Assembly: GCA_963457665.1 (NCBI GenBank)
Contig: OY735209.1
Coordinates: 4,209,081 to 4,273,080 of the forward strand
Length of the DNA: 64,000 bases
Direction: 5' to 3'
From: Thysanoteuthis rhombus
Taxonomy: Eukaryota > Mollusca > Cephalopoda > Oegopsida > Thysanoteuthidae
Shown here: positions 60,389 to 64,000 of the stretch, one piece after another
Layout: the number at the start of each line of letters is the position of its first letter
How positions within the stretch are numbered: position 1 is the stretch's first letter
Program-made: the position numbers and the translations under genes
Notes under the pieces: model-generated
Told to the model about the DNA's origin: nothing
The model's database searches: none
What the model saw: the letters and a program-made list of their open reading frames with translations, nothing else

Positions 60389-63300
60389 GATATTTATTCT
60401 CAAAAAATGAGAAATCTGACATGTAGTCGGAGGGGGGATGGGGTATAAGGGCTGGTCAACTCTATTCCTAATCTTTTCTTAGCTAGTCTCATGCACTGAC
60501 CCAATCTCACTATATACATCCATTCACCAAAACAACACATTTTTCCTGGTCTCTCATACTGCATTTACCATAACATCAGATTCTCTCTATGATGGAAAAC
60601 TACTCTAAACCCATATTTACAATTTTGTGTGTGGGGGGGGGAATAAAATTATGATGAATATTTACAAATAAAAATGAACCCCAATGATTGATATATATTT
60701 ACAAAAAAAAAAAAAAAAAAAAAAAAAAAGCGAAAACGAAATTAGTATGTGACCCCCCCCTACAAAAGACTTAACATGGCAGAACAGTAAGTTAACCAGA
60801 CGAAAAGATGGATGTCGAGACAGAGGAGAAAAAAAAAAAAAAAAAAAATCCTCTCAAACATCCTCTGGGAAACTTTACCTTCTGTCATCTAGAGGGGGAG
60901 GGGATGGGAATCGAAAAAAGTGGAGGACAGAAAAAAAAAAGGGGGCCGATGATCATTCTCTCCCTAGCTAAGAAACTGTTGGCTAACAGAAAAAGAAAAT
61001 CTAATCTATCCTAACCTGGGCTGGGTTAGCACGTTCGTGTCAGGACTGCAAAATCCTTACTGACCAATAGACTTTCAAAAAAACCACTCTAATTCAGCAC
61101 CTTTCACTCGACACAGTCGGGCAACTCTCACCCACCTTCCGTTGAATTCCGACCAAGGGAGCCTCTCCCTCTCGACCCTGATTTTGACTTTGAGCTGGTG
61201 CCCAAAGAACGCAATCAGTTGTTCGGGAGTGAAATGCTCTCCTTCGTGGAACCCCTTCTGACGCGTCGTCCAAATCACCATTCGCATCACGCCAAGTAAG
61301 CACATTAGCACTATATGTGCGTCCTTCTCCAACGATGGGAACACATTGCTGCAGACAGCACTGGCATCCAAGGCAAAAAACCGTGCCCCGACGATGCGAA
61401 CCATGTGGCCTTCAACCAGCTTGCACAGCGGATGCACCACGCTGCAGTGGAAGAAGGCGTGCTCAATAGACTCCTCCATTCCACCACAGCGCATGCACTC
61501 TGGTGAAACTACCAGACCCGCTGCAAAAAGCCGTTTGCCGACCCAGAGAGCATTCCGTATGACTAGCCAGGTGAGGGACGCCTCGTTGTTATTGAGGCAC
61601 CTCAGTCCGGGCGTCCAAGGCCAGATTGAGCGACTCTCCGCCTTCGTTAAACCGAGCCCCTCGATCATTTCGTCTCGAACGGACCCCCTCACTATTACCC
61701 GATATAATGCCCTCCTCGACAACGACTGGGTGTCGTTGAGGCATTCCTTCACCCGAGAAAAAACTCGGAGAGCGTGTCGGCATTCTCGATAGAAAGAGCA
61801 TTCCGCCCGGGGTCTACGGCGGGCCTCACCCCCGTCGTCGGAACGCACGTTTCTTAAGGCTGGGAAAGCCTTCCTGGCGTCTTCTTTCCAGAATTCGCCG
61901 TTCTGCTCTTCTTGCGTACACATCCGACCTAAGAAAGTCAAGCGTAGGGTATGTTGCCGAGCTTCGATGTTCGGCATTCCTAGGCCGCCTTCCGCAGGTT
62001 GGAGCTGACAGATCTTGCGAGATACCATGGGGTGCCTGTGACCCCATAGGAGTCGAAACATGGCACCTTCCAACTTTAGTTGGTCGGTACACGGAAGAGG
62101 GAGCACTGAAAGTCGGTAAAGGATAAGGGGGTAGATGTGAGAGACGCACACCTCGGCCCTACCCTTGAAGGAGAGCTTCCTCCGAGTCCACAGATTAACT
62201 GCTTTCTCTACCTTTTCCAGTACGCCCGACCAATTTTTCTCCAACTGGAGGTCGGGACCGAACCAGACGCCGAGTATCTTGCACGGCCCTTCCGTCCAGG
62301 CAAAGGGACCAGGGAGAGAGCGCCCTCTCCACGAGTCCAGCAACAAGCCCTCAGACTTGTCGCAGTTGGCTTTGGCCCCTGTCACCGTCTCATACCTTTG
62401 GATCTCTACGCTGATTTCCCTGATCTCGGCACTGCTCGTTACAAGCAAGGTTATGTCATCAACGTAGGCGGTATACTTGACTGGCGTGTGACCACCAGGC
62501 AAGGTTAGCCCGCGTAGGACCGGATTCGCCTTTACTTTGCGCAGGAAAGGTTCCAGCGCAAGAATGTACAGCATCGGCGAAAGTGGACAACCTTGACGAA
62601 CTGATCTGGACAACTGAAAGGCTTTCGACCTCACTCCATTCACCTCCACCACCGAGCTGGGGGATGCATACAAGAGACGAATCCAGGAGCGAAAGATCAC
62701 ACCGAAGCCAGATGCGGACAAGACGGACTCGAGAAAACGATGGTCGACCCTATCGAATGCTTTGGACTGATCTAACTTGATCAGCGCGGCTCCATTGTCG
62801 ACTTTCTCAATGATCGTGCGCACCGTGTGCAGATTATCTTGGATAGTCCGACCCTTTACAGAGCAAGTCTGCTCGGGGCCAATCAGACTCTCCAGCACAG
62901 TCTGCAGCCGGTTTGCGAGGACCTTGGCCAAAATCTTCAACTCTGTATTGAGCAGAGTTATGGGCCTGAAGTTATCTACCCCGTCCCCTCCATCTTTGTC
63001 CTTGCATAGCAATTTCACCACCCCTCTGGTAAAGCGGCTGGGAATGCCCCCCTGCTTTAGCCAGTGGTTAAAGATCAATGCCAGCAAGTGAACGAAAATG
63101 GGCGACAGCCTCAAATACACTTCGTAAGGCAAACCATCGATCCCCGGTGTCTTCTCCTTCTTGATGCTCTTTAACGCTTCCCGGATTTCATCCTCTGATA
63201 TGGGCCCCTCACACCCAGCTGCTTCAGTCGCCTCAAGGCGAGGGAAGTCAGCTAAATAGGCGTCGAACTGAGCCGAATTCAGTCTAGCTTCCCTGGTGAA

Positions 63301-64000
63301 TAGTTCCTGAAAATTGGCACGAAACACCTCACAGATACCTTCGTTTGTGGTCACAAGTCGTCCGTCCGGCGATGTGACGCTGGAGATATGCCGACTAGAC
63401 GCACTCCTAATTTCTTCTAGCCTCAGCTCATCGGCCATATTCGTTGCCTCGGGGGACATTCTCTTTAATCTAGCTCTAACTACTAGAGCTTGATCCTTCT
63501 TGGCATGCAAGGAGGCCAACTCTGCCTTAGCTATCTTAACCTGGCTAGAGTCCCCTCCCTCCACCGCCCGCTCGATCCGATCTTCTAGTGCCTTTTGTGC
63601 CGCTAGTCTCACTAGGTTGAGTCGCCTACTGTAATCGGCAGCAAAAGACCTAATTTTGTTTTTGAGGTTCCCCCAGAATTTATTTCCCAGGATAGCCCCC
63701 GTCAGTTCCCGCTGGATTAGTGATGTTAGCTGGTCCCGAAAATCCTCCATATCCACGAGGGATGTGTTGAATTTCCAGTAACCAGACTTGAAGGGCTTAG
63801 CTATACCTAAATTCATTCGGGCCCTTACTAATCTATGGTCCGAAAAGGGGACGCTATGGAAACTTGGACATTCCAAAAACTTATGGTCGACTCTTCTAGC
63901 TAAGACCCGATCGATGTAACTGGAATGTTGCACCGAACTCGGATCGCCACTATTAGTCCAAGTCCATACTACTTGGCGGGGGTGTTCGTTTCGAAATTTA
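60389..64000 (-). mobile_element. LINE unit 7 (array B), partial
   Basis: The 3' UTR and most of ORF2 are present; the right window edge cuts the rest of ORF2, ORF1 and the leader. The array therefore extends beyond the window by at least most of one more unit, if this copy is full length. Confidence 0.93.
61075..64000 (-). CDS. LINE ORF2, B type (unit 7, cut by window edge)
   Basis: The frame is open from the stop at 61075 to the window edge. It contains the end of the endonuclease (SYIDRVLARR, SDH), the whole reverse transcriptase with YVDD, and the C-terminal zinc motif. The first ~175 residues lie outside. Shared with unit 6: D722. Private: K455 in SIKKEKTPG (E elsewhere), just before the first RT motif. 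K961 is the A-type state (R in units 5-6). No internal damage is seen. Confidence 0.92.
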   Translation of the reverse strand, partial: KFRNEHPRQVVWTWTNSGDPSSVQHSSYIDRVLARRVDHKFLECPSFHSVPFSDHRLVRARMNLGIAKPFKSGYWKFNTSLVDMEDFRDQLTSLIQRELTGAILGNKFWGNLKNKIRSFAADYSRRLNLVRLAAQKALEDRIERAVEGGDSSQVKIAKAELASLHAKKDQALVVRARLKRMSPEATNMADELRLEEIRSASSRHISSVTSPDGRLVTTNEGICEVFRANFQELFTREARLNSAQFDAYLADFPRLEATEAAGCEGPISEDEIREALKSIKKEKTPGIDGLPYEVYLRLSPIFVHLLALIFNHWLKQGGIPSRFTRGVVKLLCKDKDGGDGVDNFRPITLLNTELKILAKVLANRLQTVLESLIGPEQTCSVKGRTIQDNLHTVRTIIEKVDNGAALIKLDQSKAFDRVDHRFLESVLSASGFGVIFRSWIRLLYASPSSVVEVNGVRSKAFQLSRSVRQGCPLSPMLYILALEPFLRKVKANPVLRGLTLPGGHTPVKYTAYVDDITLLVTSSAEIREISVEIQRYETVTGAKANCDKSEGLLLDSWRGRSLPGPFAWTEGPCKILGVWFGPDLQLEKNWSGVLEKVEKAVNLWTRRKLSFKGRAEVCVSHIYPLILYRLSVLPLPCTDQLKLEGAMFRLLWGHRHPMVSRKICQLQPAEGGLGMPNIEARQHTLRLTFLGRMCTQEEQNGEFWKEDARKAFPALRNVRSDDGGEARRRPRAECSFYRECRHALRVFSRVKECLNDTQSLSRRALYRVIVRGSVRDEMIEGLGLTKAESRSIWPWTPGLRCLNNNEASLTWLVIRNALWVGKRLFAAGLVVSPECMRCGGMEESIEHAFFHCSVVHPLCKLVEGHMVRIVGARFFALDASAVCSNVFPSLEKDAHIVLMCLLGVMRMVIWTTRQKGFHEGEHFTPEQLIAFFGHQLKVKIRVERERLPWSEFNGRWVRVARLCRVKGAELEWFF

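Overview
This is animal genomic DNA, not bacterial. The evidence is intron-like splice signals, C2H2 zinc-finger genes, AT-rich spacer DNA full of decayed repeats, and non-LTR retrotransposons (LINEs). A mollusc is a reasonable but weak guess. It rests on 'GGGGAGGTAACT'-type interspersed motifs near 29.1-29.3 kb and on the zinc-finger cluster; nothing seen fixes the species.

Layout. (1) 1-23366: array A, four head-to-tail copies (units 1-4; unit 1 cut by the window edge) of one ~6.6 kb LINE on the minus strand. Each copy has ORF1 (RRM-like region, CCHC knuckle, Pro/Ser/Thr linker) and ORF2 (APE-type endonuclease, reverse transcriptase, C-terminal zinc motif), which look Tx1/L1-like. Copies are separated by a 36-bp repeat. 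(2) 23367-47199: about 24 kb of host DNA holding two tandemly duplicated minus-strand C2H2 zinc-finger loci, ZNF-A (fingers 33202-34110) and ZNF-B (fingers 43008-44321). It also holds three decayed relatives of the LINE, a relic of another (RTE-like) LINE, a 760-bp inverted repeat and a degenerate minisatellite. (3) 47200-64000: array B, three more head-to-tail minus-strand copies (units 5-7; unit 7 cut by the window edge) of a sister subfamily, separated by a different 21-bp repeat.

Main point. The 36-bp and 21-bp repeats that flank every LINE copy are both pieces of the same host sequence. That sequence is seen without a young LINE at about 38.72-38.87 kb, next to the 5' side of ZNF-A, and at 47.07-47.20 kb, next to the 5' side of ZNF-B. 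The simplest reading is a target-preferring LINE whose target-site duplication rebuilds its own target, so copies stack head to tail. Subfamilies A and B use offset positions in the same ~60-bp target, and an older relative sits just beyond. The target may be the first exon of the zinc-finger genes, because both paralogues show an in-register CAG|GT splice donor just downstream.

All five complete units keep both ORFs intact. ORF1 and ORF2 are in the same frame, separated only by a UAG and nine bases, which raises readthrough or stop-restart as the way ORF2 is made. Neither array is seen end to end, and collapse or expansion of near-identical units during assembly cannot be excluded.
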